Shown: positions 41,400 to 43,170 of the stretch, piece after piece
Layout: every line of letters starts with the position of its first letter
Position numbering within the stretch: position 1 is the stretch's first letter
Source: an uncultured Reyranella sp.
GTDB taxonomy: Bacteria; Pseudomonadota; Alphaproteobacteria; Reyranellales; Reyranellaceae
Length of the DNA: 43,170 bases
Direction: 5' to 3'
Assembly: GCF_945957355.1 (NCBI RefSeq)
Contig: NZ_CAMFKM010000027.1
Coordinates: 1-43,170, forward strand
The notes under the pieces: generated by a model
Told to the model about the DNA's origin: nothing
Databases searched by the model: none
Seen by the model: only the letters and a program-made list of their open reading frames with translations
Made by a program: the position numbers and the translations under genes

Positions 41400-42848
41400 A
41401 TGACTATTGCGGACTCTGCCGCGGAACAAATTTCCGCCGCAACCAATAGCGAGAATTTTTTACAGAACTTCGCGACACGACGGCCGTCTCCCGCCGAGCG
41501 TCAGCAAACCGGAAGAGACCTTAGGCGCAAGGTTCCCCGCCGGGAACACGCAGCCTTCGTCCCTGCTCCCAATCGGGCCAGCCCAATTGAAATTCTGGAG
41601 GCACAAAATGCCAGCCGTGCGCAAAAGTTGGTGCCGGTGCGCTTTGCTCGGATGCTCGCCTCTCCCTTCGCCTTTTTGCGCGGCTCTGCTGCGGTTATGG
41701 CAGCCGATCTAGCGACAAGCCCTACGACGGAAATGTATGTCAATGCCTGTGGGGATATGCACGTTTCCAATTTTGGCTTGTTCGGTTCCGCCGAGCGGCA
41801 ACTAGTATTTGCCATCAACGATTTCGACGAGGTTTACCCCGGTCCATGGGAGTGGGATCTAAAGCGCCTGGCCGCCAGCGCAGCGGTAGCGGTACGATTT
41901 ATGGGGGGAGACAAGCCGCAAGCCTTCGAAGCTGCAGTGAAATGCGTGCGCGCTTACCGCAAGCACATCGCACGGTATGCCGACCTGGGGACACAGCAAA
42001 TTTGGTACGAGCGCATTGACGAACAAGCAGTGCTGAATGCCCTGAAGTCACAAGCTGGCGACGCCGCAAAGAGCATGATTGCCAAGGCAAAGGCAAAAGG
42101 ACACAAGCGTGTACTCGAGAAGATGACTGAAGAAGTGGGGGGCGAGTATCGCATCTCAGAGAATGGCCCACTCGTCGTGCGCGAGACGCATTATGACGAT
42201 GGTCAATCCATCGAGGCCGCACTCGACACCATGTTGCACTCCTACGTTCTCTCGCTCGACTTCGATCGACGGCGCATGCTGTCGCGCTATCGAATTGTCG
42301 ATATAGCCCGCAAGGTGGTCGGTGTTGGCAGTGTTGGGACAAGCTGCTGGGTGATGTTGCTTAGTGGACCCGGGAAGGATGATCCCCTCTTTCTTCAGGT
42401 CAAGCAGGCTCAGGCATCGGTGCTCGAGCCATACTCAGCATACAAGCTGCCCTACTCGCACCATGGCCAGCGCGTGGTTATTGGGCAGCGCCTGGTACAA
42501 GGGTCTCCCGACATTTTTCTGGGCTGGGGGGAAATCGGCTCCCATGATTTCTATGTCCGCCAGCTAGCAGACATGACGGGTAGCATGGAAATAGAAGGAG
42601 ATAATCGGAGGCAGATTGATAGTTTTTTTGAATACTGTGCCTTGTGCGGCTGGGCACTCGCGCTTGCGCATGCCAAATCCGGAGACGCGGCCATGATTTC
42701 TGGGTACTGTGGGAAAAGTGCCGTTCTCGATGAAGCGATTGCGAATTTCTCAGTCGCTTACGCCCGCCAAACGGAGCAGGATTATGATCTTCTCGACAAG
42801 GCTCGGCGTTCTGGTCGGATTCAAGTTTTCGACGAGCCGCACATCTAG
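41400..42848 (+). CDS. DUF2252 family protein (kinase-like), copy 2
   Basis: A 482-residue DUF2252 protein, paralogous to 17829-19250. It shares R-G-S-A-A-V-M-A-A-D-L-A, A-C-G-D-M-H-V-S-N-F-G (near 117), A-I-N-D-F-D-E (near 139), P-W-E-W-D-L-K-R-L and L-Q-V-K-Q-A-Q-A-S-V-L-E-P. GC content is visibly lower than in the rest of the region, which suggests it came in by transfer. ATG 41400 is chosen. An open frame reaches back to 41286, and both starts lack a strong ribosome-binding site. Unlike copy 1 it has no DUF4239 partner, but sits between a broken membrane-protein gene and a coiled-coil relative. Confidence 0.86.
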   Translation: MTIADSAAEQISAATNSENFLQNFATRRPSPAERQQTGRDLRRKVPRREHAAFVPAPNRASPIEILEAQNASRAQKLVPVRFARMLASPFAFLRGSAAVMAADLATSPTTEMYVNACGDMHVSNFGLFGSAERQLVFAINDFDEVYPGPWEWDLKRLAASAAVAVRFMGGDKPQAFEAAVKCVRAYRKHIARYADLGTQQIWYERIDEQAVLNALKSQAGDAAKSMIAKAKAKGHKRVLEKMTEEVGGEYRISENGPLVVRETHYDDGQSIEAALDTMLHSYVLSLDFDRRRMLSRYRIVDIARKVVGVGSVGTSCWVMLLSGPGKDDPLFLQVKQAQASVLEPYSAYKLPYSHHGQRVVIGQRLVQGSPDIFLGWGEIGSHDFYVRQLADMTGSMEIEGDNRRQIDSFFEYCALCGWALALAHAKSGDAAMISGYCGKSAVLDEAIANFSVAYARQTEQDYDLLDKARRSGRIQVFDEPHI

Positions 42849-42897
42849 CCCCCGCTGGGGCGTCCCCCAAGATCGCAACTTATGTTCCAATATTCGA

Positions 42898-43164
42898 ATG
42901 CTCCGCATGATCAGCCACTTGCATAAAGGCCAAGGCGGGAACCGAAGCCTGTCGCAGATTTTCAGGATCGCTTTCATTGCTTTAGCCGCGACGGCACCAC
43001 CCGCTACGCAAGCGCTTGCCGATGAAGCAAAGCTACTCAATGATCGGCAGGTATTCACTCTCATGCTTATAGATCAGGGACGGACGCTCGCTCGCCAGGA
43101 ACTTCTTGCTCAAATTGCTGTGAGCCCAGTCTCTCATCCAGCTGATGCCAGAGTCCTTGGGTGA
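42898..43164 (+). CDS. Short exported relative of the coiled-coil protein
   Basis: An 88-residue frame from ATG 42898 (or ATG 42907). A signal-peptide-like hydrophobic stretch (F-R-I-A-F-I-A-L-A-A-T-A) ends in A-L-A, then comes D-E-A-K-L-L-N-D-R-Q-V-F-T-L-M-L-I-D-Q-G-R-T. This aligns with the start of the exported coiled-coil protein at 39947 (N-Q-I-A-V-L-M-I-V-D-Y-G-R-S-Y) but stops at residue 88, before the coiled coil. It is either a truncated copy or a frameshifted gene continuing beyond the window. The low GC matches the DUF2252 gene before it. Confidence 0.5.
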   Translation: MLRMISHLHKGQGGNRSLSQIFRIAFIALAATAPPATQALADEAKLLNDRQVFTLMLIDQGRTLARQELLAQIAVSPVSHPADARVLG

Positions 43165-43170
43165 TTTTGA

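Overview
The window is about 43 kb of high-GC DNA and reads as an alphaproteobacterium of the soil or rhizosphere type. Supporting signs are a Bradyrhizobium-like D-tartrate dehydratase, an orphan Bug-type binding protein, many Tat-like or Sec-exported single genes and densely packed operons. I cannot fix the genus from sequence alone. No rRNA, tRNA or CRISPR array was seen.

Region 1 (1-4474) looks like a sugar-acid catabolic cluster: a lactonase-type SMP-30 protein cut by the window edge, an MFS permease and a D-tartrate dehydratase on the plus strand. A tricarboxylate-type (Bug) periplasmic binding protein and a 47-residue lipoprotein converge on them from the minus strand. Region 2 (4568-17654) is a set of ordinary chromosomal genes: a KefB/YbaL-type antiporter, an aldo/keto reductase, a GT87-type membrane mannosyltransferase, a crotonase-fold protein, a TauD-type dioxygenase, a GT-B-like glycosyltransferase, a NUDIX hydrolase, an SGNH hydrolase, a SnoaL-like protein, a large solute-binding protein and three small proteins. 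Region 3 (17829-24849) has a DUF2252 / DUF4239-like / membrane protein operon, an exported SUMF1-fold protein and two polymer-modification genes: a sulfotransferase-like protein and a protein that joins a DUF616-like glycosyltransferase to a sulfotransferase.

Region 4 (25284-33413) is an 8.1-kb integrative element bounded by a 13-bp direct repeat. Its 577-residue tyrosine integrase starts 15 bp inside the right repeat. It carries a serine recombinase, an HNH endonuclease, a T7 gp14-like internal virion protein, diverged repeats with T7-promoter-like cores and a three-gene cargo operon of unknown function with membrane-anchored products. No capsid, portal, terminase or polymerase gene is present, so it is a phage relic or a phage-satellite-like element. 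In the excised circle the leftmost gene would lie about 50 nt upstream of, and in line with, the integrase.

Region 5 (33691-43170) holds a class C beta-lactamase-fold hydrolase, a truncated IS1380-type transposase, a CPA1-type Na+/H+ antiporter and a patatin-like Tat lipoprotein. These are followed by a 7-alpha-hydroxysteroid dehydrogenase (hdhA), a second SDR, an exported coiled-coil protein, a frameshifted membrane-protein gene, a second DUF2252 gene in visibly lower-GC DNA, and a short relative of the coiled-coil protein at the window end.

The items most worth a second look are the cargo operon and repeat array inside the element, the excision-coupled integrase layout, the glycosyltransferase-sulfotransferase fusion, and the two DUF2252 proteins, whose kinase-like motifs appear in permuted order.
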